The position numbers and the translations under genes are program-made. A DNA stretch of 56,537 nt, taken from Streptomyces sioyaensis (lineage in GTDB: Bacteria; Actinomycetota; Actinomycetes; Streptomycetales; Streptomycetaceae). Under the pieces are notes generated by a model. That model saw nothing but the letters and a program-made list of their open reading frames with translations. It was not told where the DNA came from and made no database searches. How positions within the stretch are numbered: position 1 is the first letter of the stretch; every line of letters starts with the position of its first letter. Below, piece after piece: positions 7,822 through 15,741 of the stretch. Location of the stretch: NCBI RefSeq assembly GCF_004122735.1, contig NZ_SDIF01000039.1, positions 1 through 56,537 on the forward strand, written 5' to 3'.

Positions 7822-8556
7822 GTGACCGCGAGGGGGTTGGTGACGGCCGGGACCGGGGCTGCGGGCAGGGTGCACCCTTCGTTACTGGCGTTCTGCGATG
7901 TGGACGAGACGCTGATCGGCTGCAAGAGCCTGCTCGACTTCCTCCGGTTCTATTTCACCGAACGCTACGGCGTCAGCGGGGCGCGCCACAGCAGTGCCGT
8001 CGTGGACGCGCTGGGCGCACAGCAGGCGGCAGGGGCATCGCGCGAGGAGGCGAATCGAAGCTTCTACCGGGGCTGGGCGGGTGAGCGGGTCGCCGCGGTC
8101 GCCGCGTCGGGGCTGCGCTGGTATGCGCAGCGCTCGCGCGATCCGGACTTCTTCCGGCCGGACACCCGGGCCGCGCTGCGCGCTCACCGTACCCGTGGCG
8201 CCGTCATCGCCCTTGTCTCCGGCTCGTTCCCGGCCGTGCTCGCCCCCATCGCGGCTGTGGTCGGGGCGGACCACCTGCTGTGCGCGCGGCCGGAGGCGCG
8301 GGACGGGGTGTTCACCGGCGAACTGGTCGGCGGGCCCGTCATCGCCGAAGGGAAGCGCCGTCTCGTAAGGGAGTTGCTGGGCTGTTACCCGGGCGTGGAC
8401 CCCGAGGACTGCTTCGCCTACGGCGATCACGTCTCCGATCTGCCGATGCTGACCGAGGTCGGTCACCCCGTGGTCGTGGGCGACGACGCGGAACTGGCGG
8501 CCTGGCTACCACGGGCGCCTCGCTTGGGGCATAAAATTCCTTCGCGAAGGTATTAA
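7822..8556 (+). CDS. HAD-IB family phosphatase (SerB-like)
   Basis: A HAD hydrolase of up to 244 aa with motif I DVDET (Asp26 and Asp28), motif II LVSGSFPAVL, a Lys in AEGKRRLVREL and the acidic motif AYGDHVSDLPML. It should remove phosphate from a small molecule. In this AfsA neighbourhood an attractive substrate is the phosphorylated butenolide made after the AfsA reaction, but that is inference. The start is uncertain: GTG 7822, GTG 7840 (after GAGGGGG) or GTG 7870. Codon 7882-7884 is TTA. The last codons (KIPSRRY-stop) are encoded by ARE-like site 3, so operator and C-terminus share DNA. Confidence 0.75.
   Translation: MTARGLVTAGTGAAGRVHPSLLAFCDVDETLIGCKSLLDFLRFYFTERYGVSGARHSSAVVDALGAQQAAGASREEANRSFYRGWAGERVAAVAASGLRWYAQRSRDPDFFRPDTRAALRAHRTRGAVIALVSGSFPAVLAPIAAVVGADHLLCARPEARDGVFTGELVGGPVIAEGKRRLVRELLGCYPGVDPEDCFAYGDHVSDLPMLTEVGHPVVVGDDAELAAWLPRAPRLGHKIPSRRY
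8533..8556. promoter_or_regulatory. ARE-like palindrome 3, overlapping a stop codon
   Basis: The core ATTCCTTCGCGAAGGTAT is the most symmetrical of the three ARE candidates. It lies in the last codons of the HAD phosphatase gene and ends exactly at its TAA. It is 217 bp upstream of the StrR/ParB-like regulator start and could place that regulator under the butyrolactone receptor, comparable to AdpA or SARP control in other species. Confidence 0.8.
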
Positions 8557-8656
8557 GCTGTGGAGAAGGGGAGAGTGCCGCAGCTCCGGACGGCCGCCCC
8601 GGCCGCAGGGCGCGGGGGACCGCGCACGCGGTCCGTATGAGAGGGGCAGACGCACC

Positions 8657-8776
8657 ATGCAGGAGGCATACGTGGCAACGGCCTGTCGGACCGCGCGCGG
8701 GGCAGGGTCCTGCGTCCGTTCGGAACTGTGCTCCGGCCTGTTCCATGACCCAGTGTTAGAGGGGGCGGTCCGGTGA
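8657..8776 (+). CDS. Candidate 39-codon leader ORF with a TTA codon
   Basis: ATG 8657 opens a 39-codon frame (MQEAYVATACRTARGAG...) that ends at TGA 8774-8776 and overlaps the GTG start (8773) of the next gene. GAGAGGGG lies about 11 bases upstream. Codon 34 (8756-8758) is TTA. The first residues resemble a thiolase N-terminus, so it may be a decayed thiolase remnant. It may instead be a true leader coupling regulator translation to bldA. Evidence is limited to the overlap, the start and the codon. Confidence 0.35.
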   Translation: MQEAYVATACRTARGAGSCVRSELCSGLFHDPVLEGAVR

Positions 8777-9867
8777 GCATCGCCGACATCAGCACCGACA
8801 TCAGCACCGGCATCGGCGGCGCGGTCCGCATGCCGTTCGCCCCGGCGGACTCCGTGAGCCTGCACATGGACTCCGAGGGCGCACAGGAGCCGCAGTACGG
8901 CCGGCTCTCGCCGGTCGACGTGATCCCCATCGCTTCGTTGCTGCCGGCCACCTCGCCACGGCTCGGCGGGGAGGACGCGGGCCATGTCCGAGCCCTCGCC
9001 GGATCCGACGCGACCCTCCCGCCGATCATCGTGCACCGCGGCACGATGCGCGTGGTCGACGGGATGCACCGGCTGCGCGCCGCCGTTCTGCTCGGCCGGG
9101 AGCGGCTGCCGGTCCGCTTCTTCGAGGGGTCCGAGCAGGACGCCTTCGTGCTCGCCGTGGAACTCAACGTCAAGCACGGCCTGCCGCTCTCCACCGCGGA
9201 CCGTGCCGCGGCCGCCGCCCGCATCCTGCGCTCGCACCCGCAGTGGTCGGACCGTGCCATCGCGGCGGCGGCCGGACTCTCGGCCCGGACCGTGTGTGCC
9301 ATCCGCCAGCGCACCGAAGGGGCACAGCCGCAGGCCGGCTCGCGGGTCGGCCGGGACGGGCGGGTCCGTCCGCTCAGCACGGCGGCCGCCCGGCGGCAGG
9401 CGAGCGAGTTCATCGCCGAGCACCCGGCGGCCTCGCTGCGCGAGGTCGCCGCGGCGGTGGGCATCTCACCGGGCACGGTCCGGGACGTACGCAACCGGCT
9501 GCTGCGCGGCGAGGACCCCGTTCCGCCGGGCCAGCGCGAGTGTCGTGAATCCCGGGCGGCCGCCGTACACCAGGAAGGCAGGCGGCCGGAGCCGCGCGCC
9601 ACGGCCCGTACCGGAGCCGCCCAGCCGACGTCTGAGGACAGCGGCGAGCTGCTGCAGATGCTGAGCCGGGACCCCTCGGTGCGCCTCACGGAGAACGGCC
9701 GGTACCTGCTGCGGCTGATGGCCACCCACGCCGTCCCGGCTGCGCGGCGTCGGCAGCTCGCCGAGAGCGTCCCGTCCCATTGCACCCCCATGGCGGCCGC
9801 ACTGGCCCGTCACTGCGCCGCCGCCTGGCTCGACCTCGCACACAGCCTGGACGGCAAGCAGGACTGA
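8773..9867 (+). CDS. StrR/ParB-like pathway regulator
   Basis: A 364-aa DNA-binding regulator. Residues about 45-125 form a ParB/Srx-like N-domain with the family core MRVVDGMHRLRAAVLLG. Two helix-turn-helix-like segments follow: WSDRAIAAAAGLSARTVCAIRQR and ASLREVAAAVGISPGTVRDVRNR. This layout is that of StrR-type activators of streptomycin, novobiocin and glycopeptide clusters. The GTG start at 8773 follows AGAGGGGG. A strong ARE-like site lies upstream, so it could be the link between the butyrolactone signal and the biosynthetic genes. The C-terminal third is variable and unassigned. Confidence 0.8.
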   Translation: MSIADISTDISTGIGGAVRMPFAPADSVSLHMDSEGAQEPQYGRLSPVDVIPIASLLPATSPRLGGEDAGHVRALAGSDATLPPIIVHRGTMRVVDGMHRLRAAVLLGRERLPVRFFEGSEQDAFVLAVELNVKHGLPLSTADRAAAAARILRSHPQWSDRAIAAAAGLSARTVCAIRQRTEGAQPQAGSRVGRDGRVRPLSTAAARRQASEFIAEHPAASLREVAAAVGISPGTVRDVRNRLLRGEDPVPPGQRECRESRAAAVHQEGRRPEPRATARTGAAQPTSEDSGELLQMLSRDPSVRLTENGRYLLRLMATHAVPAARRRQLAESVPSHCTPMAAALARHCAAAWLDLAHSLDGKQD

Positions 9868-9974
9868 GGCCGGTTCCGCTGTGCGACCGCGTCATTGCAG
9901 CAGTCGCACACCACAGGGCCGGACATCCGAGTTTGCGCACGCAGAACCGTGTTGCCGCACCGAACGGGGGATTG

Positions 9975-10997
9975 ATGCTTGACGAACTGGGTCTGGGGCC
10001 GGACGCCGAAACCGTGTACGGCGTCATGCTCAAGGCCCCGCAGCTGGGAAGGTCGGAGCTGGCCGGGACACTGGGCTGGGCGCCCGACCGGGTGGAGGAC
10101 GCCTGGGACGAGCTGAGCCGGCTGTCGCTCGTGCGCCCCTCTGCGGAACAGCCCGGGCGGATGCGGCTGGTCGACCCGGAACTGAGCCTGCAGAACCTGC
10201 TCGTGCGCCAGGAACGGCAGGTGCTCGCCCGCCAGAAGGCGGTGGCCGACGCACGGATGGAGATCGGCAAATTGCTGCTCGACCTGGTCGACGCCGCACC
10301 GGCTCCCCGCACGCCCTATGTCCGGCAGTTCACCGGCACGGATGCCATCCGCTCGCAGCTGGAACGGCATGCCCACAGCTGTGAGCGGGAAATCGCCGTG
10401 TTCGCCCCGCGCGGCGCGCAGATCGGAGGTCCGCCCGAGGCCTCCCGCCAGCTCGACCAGGCGGTGCTCGCCCGGGGCCTGCGGGCCCGGTACGTCTGCC
10501 TCGCCAGCCTCGGAAACGACCGGGCCGGGCTGGCGCACGCCCGGTGGCTGCGGCACAACGGCGGCGATGTGCGGTGTGTGCCCCAACTGCCGTTGCACAT
10601 GGCTGTCTATGACACCCGCACCGCAGTGGTGCCCATCGACCCCGAGGCCGCCGACAAGGGCATCCTCGTGATGGACGGCGGCGGTGTGGTCACGGCCCTG
10701 CGCGCCCTCTTCGAGCAGCTGTGGCAGCAGGCCGAGCCGCTGGACACCGCCCCGGCACCGGCCGACGGGGATCGCCCCAACGGCCAGGAGCGGGCCGTGC
10801 TGGAACTGCTGGTGGCGGGGCACACCGACGAGGTCGTCGCCCGCAATCTCGGCATCTCCGTGCGCACCAGCCGCCGGATCACCGCAGAGCTGATGAATCG
10901 GCTGTCCGCCCGCAGCCGATTCCAGGCAGGCGCGCTCGCCGCCGCCCGCGGCTGGCTCGATCCGGGTACCCACCCGGTGGTGGCGCCGAGGAGGTGA
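9975..10997 (+). CDS. TrmB-type/LuxR-type transcriptional regulator
   Basis: A 340-aa regulator. The N-terminus (LGPDAETVYGVMLKAPQLGRSELAGTLGW) is a TrmB-like winged helix. The middle resembles a PLD-like/TrmB sensor domain, and the C-terminus (NGQERAVLELLVAGHTDEVVARNLGISVRTSRRITAELMNRL) is a LuxR/GerE HTH. Proteins of this build are common in actinomycete clusters. ATG 9975 has GGGGG a few bases upstream. It is convergent with the SARP gene across a 42-bp gap. Target and ligand are unknown. Confidence 0.78.
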   Translation: MLDELGLGPDAETVYGVMLKAPQLGRSELAGTLGWAPDRVEDAWDELSRLSLVRPSAEQPGRMRLVDPELSLQNLLVRQERQVLARQKAVADARMEIGKLLLDLVDAAPAPRTPYVRQFTGTDAIRSQLERHAHSCEREIAVFAPRGAQIGGPPEASRQLDQAVLARGLRARYVCLASLGNDRAGLAHARWLRHNGGDVRCVPQLPLHMAVYDTRTAVVPIDPEAADKGILVMDGGGVVTALRALFEQLWQQAEPLDTAPAPADGDRPNGQERAVLELLVAGHTDEVVARNLGISVRTSRRITAELMNRLSARSRFQAGALAAARGWLDPGTHPVVAPRR

Positions 10998-11039
10998 CGG
11001 GGCCCGCAACGGTTCCCGCTCCGCCGGCGCTCACGTTCG

Positions 11040-12932
11040 TCACATGCCACTCTTCGCCGGCCGGACCGATGGTCCGGCCGGGGCCGGGGCACCTCCACCC
11101 AGCGCATCGGCAAACAGCCGCACCAGTTCCGGGCACCGGTACAGAGGCCATCCCCGCTCGTCCGTGCCGGGCAGCTCCAGCAGTCGGGAATCCGCCAGCG
11201 CCTCCAGCATCCGTTCCGCCTCGGCCGGGCCCCGGCCCAGCAGCGCCGCCGCCTCCCGGGTGGTGAAGGGCCGCCCGCCGAGACCCGGCAGCGCGCGCAG
11301 CACCGCCAGGGACTCCTCGTCCAGCTGTCGGGCCGAACGCGCCATGCTCTCCGCCACCGACAGCCCGCCGTAGCGCAACTCCCCGAGTCGCGCCGCGGGT
11401 TCCGCGAGCCGGTCGGCCAGCCAGGCCATCGGCAGACGGGGGCGGGCGGCCAGCCGGGCGCCCGCTATCCGCAACGCGAGCGGCAGCCCGGCGCAGTACG
11501 TCACCACGTCGCGGGCCGCATCCGGCTCCCGCACCAGGCGCTCCGGTCCGGCCACCGCCTCCAGCAGGGCCAGTGACTCACCGGGCCGCAATGGCTCCAG
11601 CAGCACCGGGTGGATGCCGGGGGTGGCCGCCAGGTGCGTGCGGCTGGTGACGATCACCGCGGACCGGCTCCCGCCGGGCAGCAGCGCGTCCAACTGGAGC
11701 TCGGACACCAGGTTGTCGAGGACCACCAGCAGCGCGCGGCCCGCGGTCCTCGTGCGGTAGCGCTGCACGAGTTCGGTCAGCTCCGCGTCGGCCAGGCTGC
11801 CGGGGGCGTCGTCGCCGAGCGCGCGCAGCAGTGGCACGAGCACCCTGCGCGGATCCTTCGCCGAGCCGTCCCCGTCGGTGAGATCGGCGTACAGGTGGCC
11901 GTCGGGGAAGGCCGGCGCCGCGGTGTGCGCCACATGGACGGCCAGCGTGGACTTCCCGATTCCCGCCATGCCGGTGAGCAGGAAACGCCTCGGCCGCCGT
12001 GTCGACCCGTCGACCGCGCCGCCCGGGTGCTCCGGCGGCAGCAGCCGCAGCAGTTCGGTCGCCTCCCGCTGCCGCCCGGTGAAGTCACCGACCTCCGGCG
12101 GGAGCATCGCCGGTACGGAACCGGGCGCGTCCGCCGCGGACGGTGCGCCCCGGGCGTCGATACGGACGGCCTCCGTCGCACCCGGTGCAGGGGCGGCCAG
12201 GGCCGGATCGTTGTTGAGCACCGCGTAGTACGTGGCACTCAGCGTGGCGCCCGGGTCGACCCCCAGCTCGTCGGCGAGCAGCTGCCGTCCGTGGTGGTAC
12301 ACCGCCAGCGCATCACTTTGCCGGTCACAGCGGTACAGCGCCGTCATCAACTGGGCGCGCAGCCGCTCGCGTACCGGGAAGGTGTGTACCAGACCGGTGA
12401 GTTCCGGGATCAGCTCCCGGTGCCGGCCCATCGCCAGATCCGCCTCCAGGCGGTCCTCCAGGGCGACCGCCCTGGCCTCTTCGAGCCGCGGTCGCTCGGC
12501 GTTTGCGAAGTGCTCCGTGACATCGGCCAGCGCACGTCCCTGCCACAGCCGCAAGGACAGCGCCAGCTGTCGGCCTGCCCGTTCGAAGTGGCGGTCGCGC
12601 AGCGCCCGGGCTCCCTCTGCGGCCAGCCGCTCGAATTCCAGCACGTCGACGACGGCGTCCTCGGCACGGAGCAGATAGCCGGACTGGCGGCGCACCAACT
12701 CGACCTCGGGACCCAGGAGTCCGCGCAGCCGTGACATATAGGTATAGAGCTGCGCGGTCTTTGTCTCCGGCGGGTTCCAGCCCCAAAGCGCCGAGCTCAG
12801 CGTGCTGTCGGGAACGGTCCACCCGCGCGCCAGCACCAGTGCGGCGAGGGCAGTCCGAACTTTCGCCCCCGCGAGCATGACACTGCCGTCCGCGTTGACC
12901 GCCCCGATATTTCCGAGCAGCTGTAATTTCAT
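11040..12932 (-). CDS. AfsR/SARP-type activator with ATPase domain
   Basis: A 630-aa protein. Residues 1-95 form an OmpR-like DNA-binding domain (VRTALAALVLARGWTVPDSTLSSALWG; YTYMSRLRGLLG). Residues 95-245 form the bacterial transcriptional activation domain (ERLRAQLMTALYRCDRQSDALAVYHHGR). An NB-ARC/STAND ATPase domain follows, with Walker A GMAGIGKST near residue 322 and RALLVVLDNL as Walker B. It lacks the long TPR tail of AfsR. It is divergent from phzB and is probably a pathway activator of the phenazine genes, since SARPs normally bind direct repeats at -35; I could not pick convincing heptamer repeats in the 219-bp gap. Confidence 0.88.
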   Translation of the reverse strand: MKLQLLGNIGAVNADGSVMLAGAKVRTALAALVLARGWTVPDSTLSSALWGWNPPETKTAQLYTYMSRLRGLLGPEVELVRRQSGYLLRAEDAVVDVLEFERLAAEGARALRDRHFERAGRQLALSLRLWQGRALADVTEHFANAERPRLEEARAVALEDRLEADLAMGRHRELIPELTGLVHTFPVRERLRAQLMTALYRCDRQSDALAVYHHGRQLLADELGVDPGATLSATYYAVLNNDPALAAPAPGATEAVRIDARGAPSAADAPGSVPAMLPPEVGDFTGRQREATELLRLLPPEHPGGAVDGSTRRPRRFLLTGMAGIGKSTLAVHVAHTAAPAFPDGHLYADLTDGDGSAKDPRRVLVPLLRALGDDAPGSLADAELTELVQRYRTRTAGRALLVVLDNLVSELQLDALLPGGSRSAVIVTSRTHLAATPGIHPVLLEPLRPGESLALLEAVAGPERLVREPDAARDVVTYCAGLPLALRIAGARLAARPRLPMAWLADRLAEPAARLGELRYGGLSVAESMARSARQLDEESLAVLRALPGLGGRPFTTREAAALLGRGPAEAERMLEALADSRLLELPGTDERGWPLYRCPELVRLFADALGGGAPAPAGPSVRPAKSGM

Positions 12933-13151
12933 GGCTCCCCCCGGACTGAGGAAGGATCAGTGGGATCCTTGCACTCGTCATTCTGGGCGTACGTCCCCTG
13001 CGCAACAGCGGACCCCGGAGTCAGGAAGTTGCGACGGCAGGACACTGCCAGGGCCGTATAGAGGAAATATGGGCGCGGTGCCCGCGGGTATAGACGCCGG
13101 GCCCATGGTGGCCGGCGGCAGAATCCATCCCCCATCCGCCGGAGGTCATCC

Positions 13152-13640
13152 GTGTCCGACACCGCACAGCTGGGCGACACCGCAACCGACGTCGAACTCC
13201 GCCGCACCAACCGGTCCGTGGTCGAGCAGTACATGCACACCCTGGGCCAGGACCGCCTGGAACGGCACCACCTCTTCACCGACGACGGTGTCGGCGGCCT
13301 GTGGACCGCCGACACCCCCGGCCCGATAGCCATACACGGCCGGGACCGGCTCGGCGAGCACGCCGTCTGGTCGCTGCGGTGTTTTCCGGACTGGGTCTGG
13401 TACAACATCGAGATTCACGAGACGCAGGACCCCAACCGCTTCTGGGTTGAATGCGACGGCAAGGGGAAAATTCTCTTCCCTGGTTATCCCGAGGGTTACT
13501 ACGAGAACCACTTCATCCACTCGTTCCTGCTGGAGAACGGGAAGATCAAGCAGGCCCGGGAATTCATGAACCCCTTCAACCAGCTCCGCGCGCTGGGCAT
13601 CGATGTACCGGCGATCGAGCGGAAGGGAATTCCGACCTAG
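13152..13640 (+). CDS. phzB: Phenazine biosynthesis protein PhzA/PhzB type
   Basis: A 162-aa ketosteroid-isomerase-fold protein that helps condense two aminocyclohexenone molecules into the tricyclic phenazine precursor. Sequence marks include RRTNRSVVEQYMHTLGQDR, HHLFTDDGVGGLWTADTP, SLRCFPDWVWYNIEIHETQDPNRFWVE, YPEGYYENHFIHSF and REFMNPFNQLRALG, all typical of PhzA/B; length equals the family norm. The GTG start sits 5 bases after a perfect GGAGGT. Only one phzA/B copy is present, as in most non-pseudomonads. It heads an operon with a YdhR-like gene, phzG and phzF. Confidence 0.95.
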   Translation: MSDTAQLGDTATDVELRRTNRSVVEQYMHTLGQDRLERHHLFTDDGVGGLWTADTPGPIAIHGRDRLGEHAVWSLRCFPDWVWYNIEIHETQDPNRFWVECDGKGKILFPGYPEGYYENHFIHSFLLENGKIKQAREFMNPFNQLRALGIDVPAIERKGIPT

Positions 13641-13793
13641 GTCTGGGTGCGCTGCGCTCCGATCCAGCTGGCCGGCTGCGCGGACGTGGCGTACGCGACA
13701 CGTTTTCTGCGCGGCACCGACCGAGAACGAGAGCCGTACGCCGACCGGGGCGGCACCCGTCGCCCACCGCTACCGTAGAAAGGTTTATACGCC

Positions 13794-14126
13794 ATGAGGG
13801 CAATGGTCGCCTGGTGGGATTTGCAGGAATCCGACCAGACCATCGAGTCCCTGCGGGACTTCCTGCGCGACGAGGCGGTCGAAGCCTGGAACCGCGTGCC
13901 GGGGCTGATCCACAAGTACTGGGTCGCCGACCAGGAGAACGACCGCTGGGGCGCCGTCTTCATCTGGGAGTCGGCCGAGGCGGCCGCCCCACCGCACCCG
14001 CGCAGCGCCGCCGAACTCATCGGCTACCCGCCCACTCACCGCTGGGTGTTCGACATCGAGGCCGTGGCCGAAGGCGTCCATGCGCTGCCCCGCCTCGCCG
14101 GCCTGGGCCTCGCCCTTCAAGCATGA
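13794..14126 (+). CDS. Small YdhR/ABM-like protein (putative monooxygenase)
   Basis: A 110-aa protein with the dimeric ferredoxin-like pattern of YdhR/antibiotic-biosynthesis monooxygenases: RAMVAWWDLQESDQTIESLRDFL, then VPGLIHKYWVADQENDRWGAVFIWESAEAA. The sequence VPGLxxKxW...GGVYLW is a YdhR-family hallmark. AGAAAGG precedes ATG 13794 and the stop overlaps the phzG start (ATGA). It is not part of the canonical phz set. It might oxidise or protect a reactive dihydrophenazine; no catalytic residue can be named. Confidence 0.7.
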   Translation: MRAMVAWWDLQESDQTIESLRDFLRDEAVEAWNRVPGLIHKYWVADQENDRWGAVFIWESAEAAAPPHPRSAAELIGYPPTHRWVFDIEAVAEGVHALPRLAGLGLALQA

Positions 14127-14740
14127 GCACGGTGGAGGCGTACGTGAGCGACTCGTCCGAATTCCAGAACCTTCCCGCCGACCCGATCGAGTTCTTCCGA
14201 ACATGGTTCGACGCGGCGCCCGACCGCGGGGTCCGAGAGCCCGGCGCCCTCGCACTGGCCACCGCCGACGTGGCCGGGCGCACCTCCAGCCGCATCGTCC
14301 AGATCAATAGCGTCACCGACCGGGGGCTGGTGTTCACCAGCCACGACAACAGCCGCAAGGGCCGCGAACTGGCCGCCCGGCCTTGGGCGTCAGGGGTGCT
14401 CTACTGGCGCGAAACCGGCCAGCAGATCGTCCTTGCCGGACCGGTGGAACGGCTGCCGGACACCGAGGCGGACGAACTGTGGTTCTCGCGCCCGGTGCAG
14501 ACCCACGCGATGTCCACCGTCTCCCGGCAGAGCGAAATCCTCGACGACGAGGCGGCGTTGCGTGCCGAGTCGGCCCGGTTGTCCGCGCTCGGGGTGCTGC
14601 CCCGGCCGGCGCCCTTCGCCGGCTATCTGCTGGCCCCCGAATCGGTGGAGTTCTGGCAGTCCCGCCAGGACCGGCTGCACCTTCGCCTGGTCTACCTCAG
14701 GACCGACGGCGGCTGGACCACACGCCGGCTCCAGCCCTGA
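14123..14740 (+). CDS. phzG: Phenazine oxidase PhzG (pyridoxamine-5'-phosphate-oxidase fold)
   Basis: A 205-aa FMN protein that oxidises hexahydro-/tetrahydrophenazine carboxylates towards PDC or PCA. Motifs are ALALATADVAGRTSSRIVQINSVTDRGLVFTSHDNSRKGREL (FMN phosphate binding) and the C-terminal region RQDRLHLRLVYLRTDGGWTTRRLQP (PNPOx RLxPxRxxx type). It starts at ATG 14123, overlapping the upstream TGA. It lies in the phzB-ydhR-phzG-phzF operon, which leaves little doubt about its pathway. Confidence 0.92.
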   Translation: MSTVEAYVSDSSEFQNLPADPIEFFRTWFDAAPDRGVREPGALALATADVAGRTSSRIVQINSVTDRGLVFTSHDNSRKGRELAARPWASGVLYWRETGQQIVLAGPVERLPDTEADELWFSRPVQTHAMSTVSRQSEILDDEAALRAESARLSALGVLPRPAPFAGYLLAPESVEFWQSRQDRLHLRLVYLRTDGGWTTRRLQP

Positions 14741-14847
14741 CGAGCGAGTCCGAAGCCCGCCCGCTCGGCCCGCGCGCGCCAGCGGGCGCTTCGGCTCGCC
14801 ATTCTGCGCTCGACCCACTATTACCACCCGACAGAAAGGTGACGGAC

Positions 14848-14880
14848 ATGGCTCCGGCGCCCGCGCGAATGGACGGATGA
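14848..14880 (+). CDS. Ten-codon leader ORF before phzF
   Basis: ATG 14848 encodes MAPAPARMDG and stops at TGA 14878-14880, sharing a base with the phzF start (TGATG). The only good ribosome site in the gap (AGAAAGG, 14833-14839) is spaced for this leader and not for phzF. Translation of phzF may therefore depend on re-initiation. A sequencing frameshift joining the two frames is the alternative. Confidence 0.4.
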   Translation: MAPAPARMDG

Positions 14881-15719
14881 TGCACGCCTACATGGTCGCA
14901 GACGCCTTCACGAGCACGCGCCTCGAAGGCAACCCGGTGGCCGTCTTCCTCGATGCGGCCGACATACCTGGCCCGCGCATGCAGCGCATCGCCCGGGAGA
15001 TGAACCTGTCGGAGACCACGTTCGTGCTCCCTCCGCAGGAGGGTGGCGACGCCCGCATCCGCATCTTCACCCCGGTCAACGAGCTGCCGTTCGCGGGTCA
15101 TCCGATGCTGGGTACTGCCATCGTCCTGGGTGAGTCCATCCGCGCAAACCGGCTGCGGCTCGAAACGGGGATGGGCGTCATCCCGTTCGTCTTCGACCGG
15201 GGCGACGACGGCAAGATCGTTTCGGCCCGGATGAAACAGCCCATACCCACCTGGGAGATCTACGAGCACGACGAGGAGCTGCTGGCCGCGCTCGGCCTGG
15301 ACGCCTCCACACTGCCGGTGACGGCGTACCGCAACGGCCCTCGTCACGTCTACGTGGGACTGGAGAGCATCGAGGCGCTCTCGGCTCTCGAACCGGACCA
15401 CAAGGCACTCGCCAAGTTCACCGACATGGCCGCGAACTGCTTCGCCGGCTCCGGCACCCACTGGCGCAACCGGATGTTCTCGCCCGCTTACGGGGTGGTG
15501 GAGGACGCGGCCACCGGATCGGCCGCCGGGCCCCTTGCGCTGCATCTGGCGCGGCACGGCCTGATCAGGTTCGACGAGCAGATCGAAATCCAGCAGGGCG
15601 TCGAAATGGGGCGCCTTTCCACCATGTTCGCCACGGCCACGGGCAAGGCCGAACACGTCGAGTCGATCGAGGTGGGCGGTTCGGCGGTCATCGTCGCCCG
15701 CGCCGGGCTCATGGTTTGA
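14880..15719 (+). CDS. phzF: Phenazine isomerase PhzF
   Basis: Isomerises trans-2,3-dihydro-3-hydroxyanthranilate to the aminoketone that dimerises into phenazines. With ATG 14880 the 279-aa protein places the catalytic glutamate at Glu45 (MNLSETTFVLPP), the same number as in the Pseudomonas enzyme, and length agrees (about 278). Other marks are VADAFTSTRLEGNPVAV near the N-terminus, NELPFAGHPMLGTA, VEDAATGSAAGPLALHL and IQQGVEMGRLS. ATG 14877 is an in-frame alternative. Translation may be coupled to the short leader upstream. Confidence 0.95.
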   Translation: MHAYMVADAFTSTRLEGNPVAVFLDAADIPGPRMQRIAREMNLSETTFVLPPQEGGDARIRIFTPVNELPFAGHPMLGTAIVLGESIRANRLRLETGMGVIPFVFDRGDDGKIVSARMKQPIPTWEIYEHDEELLAALGLDASTLPVTAYRNGPRHVYVGLESIEALSALEPDHKALAKFTDMAANCFAGSGTHWRNRMFSPAYGVVEDAATGSAAGPLALHLARHGLIRFDEQIEIQQGVEMGRLSTMFATATGKAEHVESIEVGGSAVIVARAGLMV

Positions 15720-15741
15720 GGGACGGGGGAGTGGCACAGTC

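Noticed and set aside
12933..13151. SARP heptamer direct repeats between the SARP gene and phzB
   Set aside because: I looked for repeated TCGAG-type heptamers 11 or 22 bp apart and found no convincing set by eye.
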